From Aselliscus stoliczkanus (lineage: Eukaryota; Chordata; Mammalia; Chiroptera; Hipposideridae), in contig CM066730.1 of assembly GCA_033961575.1 (NCBI GenBank), positions 119,315,523 through 119,379,522 of the forward strand: a stretch of 64,000 nt of DNA. Direction: 5' to 3'. The translations under genes and the position numbers were made by a program. Each line of letters begins with the position of its first letter. The first letter of the stretch is position 1. The notes under the pieces were generated by a model that was not told the DNA's origin, did not search any database, and saw only the letters and a list, made by a program, of their open reading frames with translations. Shown piece after piece: positions 1 through 13,159 of the stretch.

Positions 1-1890
1 AAATTCCTTGACCACAAAGTAAAATTTCAGCTAATTTTAATTTATTATCTGAATAATCTTGAACACATCATTCAGTCATGCTCTGAGGCTCAAGTTTCTT
101 ATCTTAACATTGGAAAATAATCCCAACCTCTCGTTGTGACAATTATCTAAGATGATGTGCCAGGCATAGTAATGTTCAATAAATGCCAATTCTCTTCAGA
201 ACCAAATCATAACTGCCATGCCCCAATTTAATGTGTACCATATCCTATTTGTAAATATGAAGCATTATGCAGTCCAGGAATCAGGTTTCAGAAGAAGGGA
301 GCCATTTAGATGCAGCAAGACTGTTATTTATTAGAAACAGGTTTCTTGAGGTCCAAACAGGAATGCGATATATGTATATTTATTCCTACTTTGTATCTAT
401 TACATAGATGATGGACTAGCAACTATGTAAATTAATAATCTACTGGCATTTACTTGTAATAATGATCCTATTATATTCTGAATTGTTAACACATATAATT
501 TCAGGTATTGCCTTCCACTCCCCAAAAAGCATATGATCGAATGAAAACTTACAAGGCACTTTTTTGACTATTATCTCCAAGCTCATTCTTTACTCAAGCA
601 GATGGAGAAATGTATTATTGGATATGCTGCATAAAGCTAAAGACTGAAATTAATAGAGACCTGGTTGCCACAGGATATGACTACACCTAATGGGCTATTA
701 AAAAATGATTAATATATGTCCCACTGGGCCAGCAAAGAGAGAGGCCATGATTGTTCATAAAAATGAAGAATGAATTTGACCTATCACGGCAACGAACAGG
801 GCTAGTCCAAGTTGCAGAGCACTGACTGTGAGAAGAGGCTAAAAGCCTTGGCTGGCTTTATGAGCTTCTAAAAAACAATGTTTCGAAAGAAAAAAAGCAG
901 AGTTTACTAGAATGAGAGATTCGTTTGGTCTTGCTGCAATGGCCGAATCTTTCAGTGTTAAGTGCTGCTTTGCCTTTGATTTGCAGTGTCGGTGTGCTGT
1001 AAGTCAGTTGTATGTGAGGAACATTAAACTGTGCCTTTGGGGAAAATACTCAACTCCTGAGGATGTTAGAATGACAGATGCTTTGTAATTGCAAGAATTT
1101 ATTATTAATTACTATTATGCAGACTCCCATTTTCCAATACTTCCCATTTTATAATAGATGAGCAATATAAAGCCCCATCTCTGCCTTACAGAACACAAAC
1201 CAAAGATGTTTGAAATATTATGAAGCTTTGTGTCTGTACTATTCTGTATTCAGGGCCACATGTGAATAGATTATTTCTTTCTTACCAGCAGCCGTAAGAT
1301 GAGCCATTAAATCTCTCAAGTAGTTTGGATGCCTTCATTGTTGAATGAAACATTTTTAAAATTTGGATTCTCTTTTTATTCTTCCTTTTAAAACACTCCC
1401 TCTCTAGCTTCATCTTGAGTATTACTGATTATTTCTTCTTCTTATTATTGACTTTTAAATAACGTCAGTCAAATCATGAATATTTCCAGAAGCCACACGC
1501 AATAGAATAAGTTGAGAGGTGACACTAAAATTGATAATGATATTTGTAAAATTGAAAAACATACTAGTTAAATATCTTCTTTGAAATAAATGACTAAAGA
1601 TGGTTAAATATATTTATTTTTAACTAACCATTTTAGGAAATGGGAAGGCCAATCAGAGCTGCTTCAAGCATTAACAAAGAGTCACTAAATCCTAAAGTTT
1701 ATTCAATTAAAAACATGCTGGACATAAACATGAGACAAGGACCCTCCCGCTAAGTGGGAGATAGGGAGCAGTGAAGACTTCTTGAAAAGACCAAACTGCC
1801 AGGTTTATAGAGGCTTTCTTCTACAGACCTTGATTATTTCATCTTTGTCCCATAAACACAAATTCACATGTTTATGTAGTCACAGGGAAG
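1..1890. other. AT-rich intergenic DNA, nothing recognised
   Basis: No gene, RNA gene or clear repeat could be supported here. Confidence 0.5.
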
Positions 1891-1892
1891 CA

Positions 1893-2090
1893 GGACTATA
1901 CTTTATTTAGTGCCTATCAGACACTTGATATATTTATCTTATTTAACCTTTACAACAACCATAGGAATCAGCTATTGTTATTAGCCCCATTTCACAAATG
2001 CCTATAGTGAAACTAAGAAACATTAAGTAATTCTCCCAAAGTCACATGGCTAATAAGTGATAAAGTTGACTTTCACAGTTGAAAGACCAA
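1893..2090 (-). repeat. MIR SINE, antisense
   Basis: Contains a decayed MIR core in reverse orientation: AGCCCCATTTCACAAATG followed by AAGTAATTCTCCCAAAGTCA, the complement of the usual 'GTGACCTTGGGCAAGTTACTT' type core. An old mammalian-wide insertion. Confidence 0.6.
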
Positions 2091-2510
2091 GCCTAAACTC
2101 TATGCATTATTTTATTCATTTATTTGTTTTGTTGAATACCTACTATGCTCCTGCTTGTAATCTGGGAGTGCAAATACTTCTAAGATAATAGTAAGTGCCA
2201 TGGAGAGTCAAGAGCTCCATTCTGGGAAATCTGTAGGACACAGAAATGCCCATGCTACCTGGCAAGGAGTGAGAGGGAAGGCTGATCAAAACGGAAGTCA
2301 GGAAAAGGGAAACCAAAAACAAGTCTTCAAACATGAGCCGGTGTGACCAGACAGGTCCAGAGAAGGCTTTGCAGCCAGAGCAGCCTGGGCACAGGCAGAT
2401 TAGCCTGAATTTTTACTTTGGAGAAATTTCTAAAATACAAAATTCGTAAGTGTGAAGGATGTGTTGGGAGAAAGTTCACAGGCTGAGTTAGATTAGGTGC
2501 CAAACGTCAT

Positions 2511-2532
2511 CCTTTTTTTTTTTTTTTTTTTA
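2511..2532. repeat. Poly-T run
   Basis: Homopolymer of about 21 T, possibly the tail of a decayed antisense retroposon. Confidence 0.7.
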
Positions 2533-2689
2533 AGATAGGAACATTTATTCATTTATTTGTTTTGTTGAGAAAGTTCTCAAATGTCTTTTCCACATAAAGT
2601 ACAGTATTCATAAAGCACTGCAATTGTTATGAGAAAAGCAAATACAATTAACCCTCCAGTAAAACTGTCAGTGAGTGAAGTTAAAAAGC

Positions 2690-2892
2690 ATTGTATAGCA
2701 GAACAGTGGTGACCAAAGAGGAAGAGAGCAGGGGAGGATAAAAGGGGTCAAATTTTTGGTGACATAGGGAGACTAGACTCTGGGTGGTAAGCACACAATG
2801 CAATATACAGATGACATGTTACTGAGTTGTACACTTGAAACTTACATAATGTATTATCCCATGTCACCCCAATAAACTTAATACATAAAAAA
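2690..2892 (+). mobile_element. L1 3' end fragment
   Basis: Shows the typical mammalian L1 3' end order: AAAGGGGTCAAATTT, the TGGTAAGCACACAATGCAATA-type block, GTTGTACACTTGAAACTTA, CCCCAATAAACTTAAT and an A-rich tail. Truncated at the 5' side. Confidence 0.75.
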
Positions 2893-3616
2893 AGCATTGA
2901 CTGCTTGAAGAAACATGAAGCCGACTGACCTTCTCATAGTGAATTTGGGTCTACTGAATCTGTGTGCACAGTCTACAACCCTACTCTTGGCACCAGTGTA
3001 CCCTGAAATGTTAGCAAAAGCTGGGTTGCCTTTGCAAAGGGGAATCACTCGGAATAAATGAACACACTACTGGAACCCAGGAATACCCATAAAGATGGCA
3101 GACAGCGTAATATTCCTATTCCTGGTCTCTAACCCACTTCTGCTAACGTGTGCCAACAGCAATTCCCTTTCAGCATTAACACCAGCTATTCTCGGATGCC
3201 CCAAGAGCCAGCTCCACATAGGTGTCCGGAGTAGCCCATGGGATTTCCTGTGGATCTTTTAACCTATGCATTGGCAGGTGATAGGAAGAAAGAATGAGGT
3301 GAAGTACCCTGATTAGGATCTCTGAATGTAACCCTAGACTGGATGAAACCACCGACAGATTGATTCAAGTCGGCACTGGGCTCCCTGGAATCCTCACCAG
3401 AAGCAGTTACAGCGCTCGCTTCACTCTCCTTGACTGCCAACCTCCGCTGAGTTTCCCAGGGGCCTGACCAAGTGGGCCAGGCTTTACATAGATCTCTCAT
3501 TAATGACCTGCCACCTCTGGGTTTTGGGGTAATCCACTGATTAATGTGTTGGGATGCAGAACGAGCTTTGTTTTCACTTTCCATTTTCTTTTAAAATCCT
3601 GCTATACAGATAAATA
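2893..3616. other. Intergenic DNA, nothing firm
   Basis: No gene is supported. Open frames of about 60-106 codons here lack any family signal. Confidence 0.4.
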
Positions 3617-3632
3617 AAAGATGAAGAATGGT

Positions 3633-3751
3633 GGGCCGGCCAAGTGGCGTGGTGGTTAAGCGCTGGCTTGGGAAGCCAGCAGCCCCAGTTCAGGTCCCAC
3701 ATATGAGGGCCACTGACACTGCCCTCAAAAAAAAGAAATTAAAAAAAAATA
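3633..3751 (+). mobile_element. Short tRNA-derived SINE (head-only form)
   Basis: Begins GGGCCGGCCAAGTGGCG and ends GACACTGCCCTC plus an A-rich tail. The tRNA-like A box (TGGCGTGGTGG) and a B box (GTTCAGGTCC) are visible. It is flanked by a direct repeat AAAGATGAAGAATGGTG on both sides, the target duplication of L1-driven insertion. Confidence 0.88.
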
Positions 3752-3768
3752 AAAAGATGAAGAATGGT

Positions 3769-6700
3769 GAGCAACAGATTGGTATCACAAATTGCCCCCA
3801 AAATTTATTCAGAATCATGTGATTACCAAAAATAGGAATCAAGCCACCAATCACATTAAATTCATGCTACTTTGGCAAGGGTTGTTAAAGTCATCTTGAC
3901 AGCAACCATTACACCCTTTTAGATCCTTGGTAGCTCACCAGGAAGATGTTCCCATTTCCTGTCTCCATCTCCATCTCTCTGCCTCCCTTGTCCCCTGGGT
4001 CTTCTCTCCCCTTCTCCCTGTCTGCCTCTCTGTCTTTGTCATCTCTCTGTCACTCTGCTGTCCCTTGACTCTAACTCTATGTCCAAATTTCTCCAGAATT
4101 CTGCCACCACACTATAAGATGTATCTAGTAGTTTATATAGTTGGAATAATGGCTTCATTTGATAGAAAGATGCCAGTAGGTTCTTGACCAATGTGGGACA
4201 CACATTCTCAGAGCTAAACTATTTCTAGCAATAAAATGAGCCTCAAACACAATTTCCTTTTATGCCTCTCTAAGAAATCGAGGGGGAAATAAACAATCTA
4301 CTACAATGGAATTTTGTCTCCAAAGATAAATATGTTGATCAAGCAATCAATCACAGAGCCTTTCCATTTATTTCAAGAGTCTTTCTTCATGCCCAATTTT
4401 CTTTTGCTTTCTTTGGAAAGGTGGAAGTTAGCAAAGTGCCAAGTGCAGATATTGTTTCCCACACATGGGAAAGAACTTCCTTGAATGGCACACATACCAT
4501 ATTAAACAAATAATAAAAATTTTTCTTAAACTTGTCTCCTAAACTTTATGAATGAGCCTATTATACATCTAGTCCTGTACTTTCTTAAAAACAGATCTGT
4601 AATGAACTATTTTATTCCCCTTAAATAATTTAAAATCCCAAAGATGCCATTTTCAGCAAAGTCTGAGCACACACACATCAGTCTGTGCCACATACATTAG
4701 ATTGCACGCACTTTACATATTCAGTCACAGGTACATTTCAATATTTCAGTATTTTCTGCATTGGTTGAAAAGAGCTATTTATTATCACAGAGTCAACTCA
4801 CCGATAAATATTTATAGACAGTTTTATTTCTAGTTTAGGGCTTGAGTATTGTATGTCACAATACCTAAAAAAAGCATTGTTGATTGGCTTCTTCAGCTTT
4901 TGATAGAAAGTGTGTTTATGGCATGACTGTGGGAGGGTTTTTTTTTTCCTTTAATAATTTACAAAATTACCTGCAGTAAAATCTTCACCTGTTCCTTGTT
5001 TTCTTAGCACCACAAAACTGGAATTACATATAAACTCTTTCCTCCAGGAGATTTATGTCTTACCATGGACAGAAAATCTCCACTTAAATTTTTATGAAAC
5101 ATCAAAATTACAGTCTCTTTTAGCAAAACAATACAAAGGAGACTTGCGCTGGGTGAGGAGTATTTCCAATATTTGAGGACATTACTCTTCATCTCCCGTT
5201 TAATCTTTATTTTCCTGTGGCAGCTTCTTTCTGGTTTCATCGATTCCCCTGTTTGTATGTACAATGTGCTAATTTGTCTTTCATTACAGAAGGCTCCAAG
5301 TGCCAACCACAGAGGCTAAGCCGAGCCAGAGGACAGGCCTGTGTTTTGCACAGTTTAATCTAAAGTTGTCCCATAAAAGGATTGATGGCTAGTTGTTTCT
5401 CTCTTTTCCCCAGGACTGACCACCCCATCCTTGGAGAGGGCAATGGTCTCCACCTGGCAGCCCCAATTTAGCTGTATGTGGGAGAGAAGAAGCACAAATG
5501 CTATCCTTCACTTGATTTGGACCTAAATCTCTCTTTATTGAATTATGTGGTTTATTAAAGGGTTTATATAACATCCACAGAGCAGTTATCAATTAATTAC
5601 CCATGGAAATTTAAGGGATGTTACACAGTAGTGGTTATTATACCCAGGGCATTAGACATATGTCACATACAAGAGGCAGTCACCTTGAAATTATATTGGC
5701 AAGGCTGCCTTTTCCTATAGGATATTATACATTCTAATGTGAAAATTGAGTTTAAAACTTATTAGGAGATGGGAATGGCCTGTTCCAAATGGTTGAAGGC
5801 AGTTTTATATACATTTCCAGTAAGCTCAGCAGAAATCTAGGAAACTGTGCCTGCTGTTTGAGAAATTCTTAACTTCTTAAGCCACTCTTGCTGGGGTTTT
5901 GTATTACAGAGAGCAAATAGGCAGCTCATTTAGAATCCTGGCTACATCTGATTCAGCCCAGGGATTCATTCAGAATCACCTGCAGACACTGCTCAGGTGG
6001 AGGGTGTGTGGAGGGGAGGGATGTCCCTCCAGGTAGGCACAGCCCCAAGGTTAAGAGCTTTGCACCTATGCACTAGCACCTGAATGCAGGGACCAAAAAG
6101 GGCAGAGTAGAGTGAATAATGGGGGAAGATAGATGGTGACAGGATATGACTGATAGAGTAAGGAAGAAAAGAGGTCTTCCAGAACAGTGGTGGCAACCAT
6201 GGGGCCTGGCTGGGCAATGGTGGAAGAGAGGCAGAGAGGAGAATCAGCTGGCCCTCAAGTGAGACAGTTGCCAACAGGTATAAAGGATTATGCCACTATG
6301 CACTTGACCTTAGGACTGCTGAAACAGCCTCCAAACAATTTTTCTGTGCCTGGTATAAAAGCTTAATTTGTTTGTTTGGGAGCATAAGGGGGTTGTGTTT
6401 GTTTGTTTATGTTTTCTTTAATTTATCAGGGATTAAAATTACCTTCCTTTCTGGCTGAAAAAATTAAGTTGCATTAGCTATTTTTGAAGCTGGAATCTAA
6501 AAATCAGAAAATCAGTCAGTACTCTGGGACATTGTTCTACATTGATTTTCAGAAAAATTATCTCCATAGTTAGAGTTTAATTTAAAAACACCAGAAATCA
6601 GTGAAATGTTTTTTTAGGTAGCTATTCATTTAATGAATTTGAACAAAACCTAAGTCAAAGATGTACCCTAATACATTGCTACTATAAAACTAGAAGTATT

Positions 6701-8595
6701 CCATCCATGCACTCAACATTCGGGTTTTAGTTCATCCCTGGAGAGTCACTATCAGGAAACAGAAACAAAGGAAGAAGCAGGAATGGAAATTAATAATTAC
6801 AATCCAGGTCGATCAATGATCCACCAAGTCACCATGAGAAGTGATGTGAACACCGAGAGACACAAGCACCTAATTCTACAAACTGGGCGAGAATTGTCAC
6901 AACGGAGCTTTGACAGGCTGACCATTAAAAGGTAGAACGGTAGGAACATGACACCCCATGAGGACATAGTAAACTCCCCAAAGTCTAGTCTCCCTTCCTA
7001 AAACTGGGATTGTGAAAACATCTGCAATGACACAGGTTGGTCTCCTCTGGTTCCTGCATCTGAGGATGACCAGGACACTGAGGAGGCCCAGACTTTCTTT
7101 TCTGGTAGCCAAGATTTTCTCTGCAAATCCAGACTTGAACTTGAGAGTGAACATTGAAGGTACTGGGTAACCAGGAATACTATAGATTTTGCACACATAC
7201 ACACACAAAAAAACTTTTCATCCAAGACCTAATTTGCCCTCTTGGAATTTTGGTCTCTCGCTGATGACAAAAGAAGCTTAAATGAAAATTCAACTAGGTA
7301 CTTAGGATTACTGTTTAAATAAACCCCAATTGATTTACTAAATACAAAAGATTATCACCCATGAGAATGAAATAAACCTACCAAATGGAGTGTTCTGAAG
7401 GTAAGAATAGGGCCTTTGGTTACATAGTCAGATTAGGGGTCAAATGACAATAATCCCTAACATTCAGTAGGGCTATCACATTTATTCTACTCATTAGAGC
7501 CTTAAAAAAATCCTGGAAGCTAGGGAGATGGTACTATTGCTGTTATTTTACAATACAGAAGAGTTTGATGATTTACCCAAAGCAGCCTGAATTATCAATG
7601 ACAGAATTCCCAAAGTGTCCATATTCCTAACCCTATCATCTGATCCTCAATGCCGAGGTATGGCCACCATCCAAAAGATTATGCCAAACTTTCTCAAATG
7701 CAAAATTTTAAATAAAATATTGGCCCAAGGAAAGTTTTTCGTTTTTATACTAAGTGAAGATGAAGATTATCCACTAACTTAATCTACTTTTCCTCATCTG
7801 ACATTTTTTGCCAGTTGCGTCCATAGCCTGGAATGACTTGAAATGGACAGTATAATTTAGAGCATGGCAGTGTTCTGAGGTTGCCCTAGAAACTCTTATC
7901 TATGCCATTTAATAAAGATTTGGAATGTGGAAGGAAATTACTGCTTATGTTGAAATGGGAAAAAAAAAATTGACATATTCAATTAGAAGAAGTCAGAAAA
8001 AAACAGCTCAAGTAGGTAATGAATTTAAATTATTTGGGCTACCAACCTAACCCCTATAGTCTTAGCAACATTATTTATTCAGATTCATGTTTGACTTTGA
8101 GTTTATTGAATAATTGTCACAATTGTACTTATTTTTGGTTCAGATATTTATGGTAGATGGTAGCTGTGAATTTTAAAGCTTCATTTTTAACAAGCACTAA
8201 ATATTACTTTTGGTTCCAAGGTTGAAAAGTAAATATATTACCAATACATAAATAATCCTCAATTCTTTTTGCACACTTAAAAAAAATGTTTATTTGAGAA
8301 GTAAATTCAAAGTCACTGAAGATTTTCTTTTAGCTCTTTTAAGATATTATAAAGGAACTATCTTGTGTAGTACTAGCAATAGATTTTTTCTTTTTGTCTT
8401 ATTTTTATGGGTCTTCATTTTGATAGCACATTTTGTTATTTGTGCTGTTTATAATGGTTATAATCTGAGGAGTTAGTTGCTATGACTGAAAGGGTAACTA
8501 CCACCAGAAAGGTATGAAAGGAAATTCATTAATATATTTTACAGCAAAGGGAAATATGTAAAAAATCCCTTGCACGCATGTATTTATATGGTCAC
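3769..8595. other. Intergenic DNA with an old MIR remnant
   Basis: AT-rich DNA. A MIR-like antisense remnant lies near 7485-7625. I see no gene, RNA gene or young insertion in the rest. Confidence 0.4.
7485..7625 (-). repeat. MIR SINE, antisense (decayed)
   Basis: Weak match to the reverse MIR core: TACTATTGCTGTTATTTTACA then GAGTTTGATGATTTACCCAAAGC. Old and diverged. Confidence 0.45.
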
Positions 8596-8596
8596 T

Positions 8597-9056
8597 ATAT
8601 TAGTTCCTAGGGCTGCCATCACAAATTAGCACAAATGTAGTGGCTTAAAATAATAGAAATTTATTCTCTTACAGTTCTAGAGGACAGAAGTCTGAAATCA
8701 AGGCGTCAGCAGGGCTATCCTCCCTTTGAAGGAGGAATCTGGAAGAATCTTTCCTTGCCTCTTGCAGCTCCTGGTACCTCCAGACCTTCCTTGGCTTGTG
8801 GCTGCATCACGCCCATCTTTACCCCTGTCTTTACATGGTCTTCATTATTTTGCCCATCTTTTTGTGTGGCTCTTGTAAGGACATATGTCGTTGGATTTAG
8901 GGCCCATCTGGATAATCCAGGATGGTCTCATTTTGAGATCCTTTAATTCAATTATAACTCCAAAGATTCTTTTTTCAAATAAGATCACATTCATGAGTTC
9001 CAGAGGTTAGAACACAGACATTTCATTTGAGGGTCATCATTCATCCTGTTACAGTC
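8597..9056 (-). mobile_element. MLT1-type MaLR solo LTR, antisense
   Basis: On the plus strand it reads TTAGTTCCTAGGGCTGCCAT, GTGGCTTAAAATAATAGAAAT, TTATTCTCTTACAGTTCTAG, then a block with ATTTAGGGCCCATCTGGATAA, and ends ATCCTGTTACAG. This is the reverse complement of the standard mammalian MaLR LTR order, beginning TGTAACAGGAT on the minus strand. No internal coding part is attached. Old, non-coding. Confidence 0.8.
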
Positions 9057-10128
9057 CCGTTTCAAAGATTGCTACTCACACATTCACCACCATTACATGG
9101 CTATCCTGTACTATTGCTGAAGGGATGGGGCTAGAACATACAAAGTCACTGATCCCACGGCCAAGTCCCAATCCCAGTGTCCACGTGACTGGGAACAAAG
9201 AGCTCTGGGAAAAGCAACCCTTGGTTTATGTTTGTCACAGACTCCTTAAAGAAAATGCAGTATCAGAATTGCGGATGTCCTAGGGCATCAATCACTCCTG
9301 GCTTCTTTTGGCACAAATTTTTTACCAGCTACATGGATTCTTGTTATTGGATCCTTTAGGAGCAACTATTGAAATCTTATCTTCCATCCCTTGTCCCTGC
9401 CATCTGCCTTGAATACACCTTTGTTGTATTAAGGTGGTAAGGGACATGAGGGAGGTATTGTATTGTGGGTTTTTGGTTTGTTTGTGGGCCTTAGTTAGAT
9501 ATCAGGAAGTTCCCACTATTGTGGGACATTTCCCACATTGACAAGGTCTTCAAACGTACTGTCATCTCTTCTTCAAATAAAGAATTTGCATTGTAAAAAA
9601 CCCCCACAGCATTCTTCAAACGAAAGGATTTTTAACAAACTTAAAACAGGCAAAATAAAAGACAGAATTTGATATTTTTCACTTCTATAGTTCATTACTG
9701 GAAGACTTTACTGCATTTATTTTATACCTCAGGACACTTGTGAGAAAGGCACTCATATTTAAGGGCTGATAGCTAAGATGGAGAGCAGGCACAGTAGTCC
9801 TATCTGCCCGCATCAGAGCTACCAAAGATTTTACTCTTGATCTCATTCCTCCTGAGCACTGTGCCAGTGCTGGCAAATAAATGAGCTCCCCAACTCAAGG
9901 ATTAATCTTGGTGCTATGAAGCAAGTTTCAGTCCGCCTGGGATAGATACAACATCTCCACTGATCTGTGACATTGCCCAGACCCTAAAGGCACAGCACCT
10001 ATCTCAGGCCCACATCAACACAGGCTTAGTGTTTCAGGAGAAATTTTACACAGAGGTCCTGTGTAATAAAGAATTTGGCCAGCTTTTGTCTCTAATTCCG
10101 GAGAGGTTATCTTTAAATCTTCATAATT
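9057..10128. other. Intergenic DNA, nothing recognised
   Basis: No supported gene or repeat. A 63-codon frame on the minus strand has no family signal. Confidence 0.4.
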
Positions 10129-10136
10129 GTATAAGA

Positions 10137-10369
10137 CAGGGATCGGCAAACTGTGGCTTGAGAGCCACATGTGGCTCTTTGGGTACATACATGTGGCTCT
10201 GAAGTAAAATTGAAAATGAAAATAAAACTATCATAGTTTCATTGATAACATTTTAAAAGATATTATTCACATAATGGTGATTTCATTTGTTTTATGGCTC
10301 TCGAATAATTTTTAAATCGTTGTGAGTGACAGGATTGGCTCTTCCATCTCAAAAATTTGCCCACCCCTG
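10137..10369 (+). mobile_element. Non-autonomous hAT-like DNA transposon (233 bp)
   Basis: The 5' end CAGGGATCGGCAAACTG and the 3' end TTTGCCCACCCCTG are inverted copies of a CAGGGGTSGGCAAA terminus. Flanking 8-mers GTATAAGA and GTCTAAGG agree at 6 of 8 bases, fitting the 8-bp hAT target duplication of NTCTAGAN type. The interior has TGTGGCTCTTTGGGTACATA and TTTTATGGCTCTCGAATAA, the GGCTCT-rich interior of mammalian hAT MITEs. There is no transposase. Confidence 0.85.
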
Positions 10370-10377
10370 GTCTAAGG

Positions 10378-10990
10378 GATGGGAGTGTCTTTGATATTCA
10401 TATGGCATTGACCACACCTGGATTTATGCTAATGAGGTGACTCCTGGTGAGCTCTTAGATAGTTTGTGCTAAGAAGATAACTCAGGATGGGGGCTGGCCA
10501 TGCTAGAAAGACCAATCATATATTAGAGGTTTGGGAGTTACTGGGGGTTGATCTCAACTACATAACCAGGGATTTAATCTATTATGCTTTGTAATGAGGC
10601 CCCAACAGAAACTCTGGACACTGAAGTTTGGGTGAGTTTCCCTGGTTGAGTGAGTTTCTCTGCCATTGTCACACATCAGTGGGTCAGGAGGGTGACACAC
10701 ACTTATACCACAGAGAGAGAACAACAGAAGCCTCCCATTTGGGACCTTTCCAGACCTCATCCTGTGCGTCTCTCCTTTTAGCTGGTTCTAATTTGTATCT
10801 TTTTGATATAATAAAACTAATTGTATATATATATTGCTTTCCTGTGTTCAATGAGTTGCTCTAGAAAATTATCAAAACTGAGGGGTTACGTGAGATGCCC
10901 TTGAATTTGTAGTCACTTGGTCAGTGGACTCTCAGCTTGCAGTCATGTGACACACCATGGCATTGGTGTCAGATGTTGTTACAGCCCCAA
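10378..10990 (+). mobile_element. Possible old ERVL-type LTR
   Basis: Moderately GC-balanced block with GAGTGTCTTTGATATTCATAT near the start, a late AATAAAACTAATTG polyadenylation-type signal near 10810, and the segment TGCTCTAGAAAATTATC followed by GAACTGAGG-like text, which I associate with ERVL-class LTRs. Borders and family are uncertain. Confidence 0.4.
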
Positions 10991-11017
10991 ATTCGCTGCT
11001 TGTCCCAGGTATTTCAT

Positions 11018-11395
11018 ATAATGTTTTCATTTCCTATTGCTGCTTTCACAAATTACCATCTAAATGGCGAAAAACAACACACATTCATTATCTTACAGCT
11101 TTAGAACTTGGAAGATTAATGTCATGTGCTGCACTCCTTTTGGAGGCTCTAGGGAAGAATCCACTTCTTCATCTTTTCCAGCTTCTAGAGGAGATCTGCA
11201 TTTCGTGTCTCACAACCCCACATAGTATTGTCACAGCTTCTTTGCTCCACCTGCTGCCATTTCATGTTACCTTCTTTGACACTGATGCTCTTACAAGGAC
11301 CCTCATGACTGCACTGAGCCCACCCAGACAATCCAAAATAATCTCCCATCTCAAAATGCTTAGCTTAATCAGATCTGCAGAAGCTCCTTTGCCAT
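11018..11395 (-). mobile_element. MLT1-type MaLR LTR fragment, antisense
   Basis: Plus-strand text TTCCTATTGCTGCTTTCACA, ATTATCTTACAGCTTTAGA, then TCTTACAAGGACCCTCATGA and CCACCCAGACAATCCAAAAT follows the same order as the antisense MaLR LTR at 8.6 kb but is more diverged. A 146-codon plus-strand frame spans it by chance. Confidence 0.65.
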
Positions 11396-11854
11396 AGTCA
11401 CAGGATTTGGGGAACATTACGCTGTCTACTTCTGTAATGCTTTTTGCAATGAAGAAGGAGCCTCCATTAGGTACCTATTCAAAGCTAAAACCAAATTTTG
11501 AAATCACTTCAAAAGGCACAAGTATTACATATTTTACTGAATATTACTGGTTTCTGTCTATCTACATAGGCCCTTCTTGTTAAAATTTAATTATTGCTAC
11601 CCTTAGGGTTGTCTTCCTTTAATTTTTCTTTTTATTTCCTCTTACGTACCTATTATTATTAACACAGATCCCTTACACGAGAAGTTTATGTCTGAGAATG
11701 GATAATAGGCTCCTAAAATCTATTGCTCAATTTATTATATTCCTTCTTAAAATGGATTCCGATCCTAACACTCTCATTTTTCTCAATAGCAATGTAGCAG
11801 AATAGCAATAGCAGCTAAGACAATGAGCGTAGGAATTAATTGTGTCTGAGTTAC

Positions 11855-12030
11855 AAGTTTTGGCTCCTCTATTTAACTAGTGTGTTCTTGGAGAAGCCAC
11901 TAAATCTAAGATTCAGTTTCCTCATATATATAATGCCAATAATAATTCTGCTGAAATCATATTAGTAATTAGATTGCTGTGAGGATGAGAGATCCAACAC
12001 AGTGCCTTGCACACAGAAGGTAAAAAAACA
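11855..12030 (+). repeat. MIR SINE
   Basis: Sense MIR core: TTGGAGAAGCCACTAAATCT, CAGTTTCCTCATATATATAAT, GTGAGGATGAGAGATCCA and TGCCTTGCACACAGAAGG in the expected order. Confidence 0.65.
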
Positions 12031-12647
12031 AGGCCCTTCTTCTGTCCACCTTCACCACCATTGTACACCTAAAGTGGGGCCTACCCACTCTTACAAGAAC
12101 CAGATCACAGGAGATCATGACACCATATGTTCCACCTTAGCCATCCATTCTACATACTCACATCACTGAGATTTGTCAAGGTAGGAGTGCTCCCACTGTC
12201 AACACTGACTTACTGTTATAAGCCATGCAGGCATTGGCTACCTGTTTGGGGATGGTTGGATGAAATATAATATGAGAGGACAGGATTTGTCCTGACCTTC
12301 CTTCTATTCTTCCAACTCCATCTCATTGAATTCTGTAGCCAGCATGAGTTCCTCAAGGTTACCGGAAATCTCCGTAAGAATAAAAAAAGGATGCCTGCTC
12401 TGTTAGCCCATCTTTCCAGCATCTGATAGAATGTGGGGCACACACTCATACAACTCACTTCACAAATATTTGATAAATTAATCGAGTAAACTAACTCTTG
12501 TTTTTTCATTTGGCCTTTTGCCCTCCCCTCTATTCTCCACTGCTATTTCTTCTTTCTGAACTGTAGTCATAACTTAAGCACCAGCCCAGCTACTACCCAG
12601 AGTTTGCTCTTTTGGGGAGGTTTTTGTGACCACTCCTCAATACTTTT
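12031..12647. other. Intergenic DNA, nothing recognised
   Basis: No supported gene or repeat. Confidence 0.4.
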
Positions 12648-12662
12648 TCTCACCTGCTTTTC

Positions 12663-12808
12663 TTTTTTTTTTTTTAGCTGAGCCATCCTGCCACCTGTTG
12701 GCAGCTCAATGGCAACTCAGCTCGGGCTGGCCTCGAACAGCTGTTGCTCAGAGCTCAGCTCGCACTCTTGAGCGAGCTCTTAACCAACTGAGCCACTCGG
12801 CCGGCTCC
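12663..12808 (-). mobile_element. tRNA-derived SINE, second family, antisense
   Basis: Minus-strand element starting GAGCCGGCCGAGTGGCTCAG, with the body GAGCTCAGCTGAGCT-like repeats, CCAACAGGTGGCAGGATGGC and an A tail (T run at 12663-12675). Flanked by the direct repeat CTCACCTGCTTTTC. The head resembles the GGGCCGGCC SINEs but the body differs. Confidence 0.85.
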
Positions 12809-12929
12809 TCTCACCTGCTTTTCAATTCCCCCAGCATTCTCACTTATCTGGGACTTTTATCTGGCACTGTAATATCTATAACCTTTTCATTTCTAGTAAA
12901 TATTAATTGAAAGTCTCTCGAACAGGGGG

Positions 12930-13078
12930 TAGGGGGATGGTGAAATGGGTAAAAGGGGTCAAATATATAGTGATGAGTAGAAACTAGATTTTTGGTAGTG
13001 AGCATGTTACAGTTTATACAGATATCAAATTATAATGTTGCACACCTGAAACTCATATGTTATTAACCAATGTTACAG
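12930..13078 (+). mobile_element. L1 3' end fragment
   Basis: TAAAAGGGGTCAAATATATAG, TTGCACACCTGAAACTCATA and the ending ATTAACCAATGTTAC are L1 3' UTR text. It runs directly into the GAAA microsatellite, which probably grew from its A tail. Confidence 0.7.
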
Positions 13079-13081
13079 AAA

Positions 13082-13159
<78 letters not shown>

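Noticed and set aside
10957..11397. 146-codon plus-strand frame
   Set aside because: Spans an antisense MaLR LTR fragment; no protein family signal.
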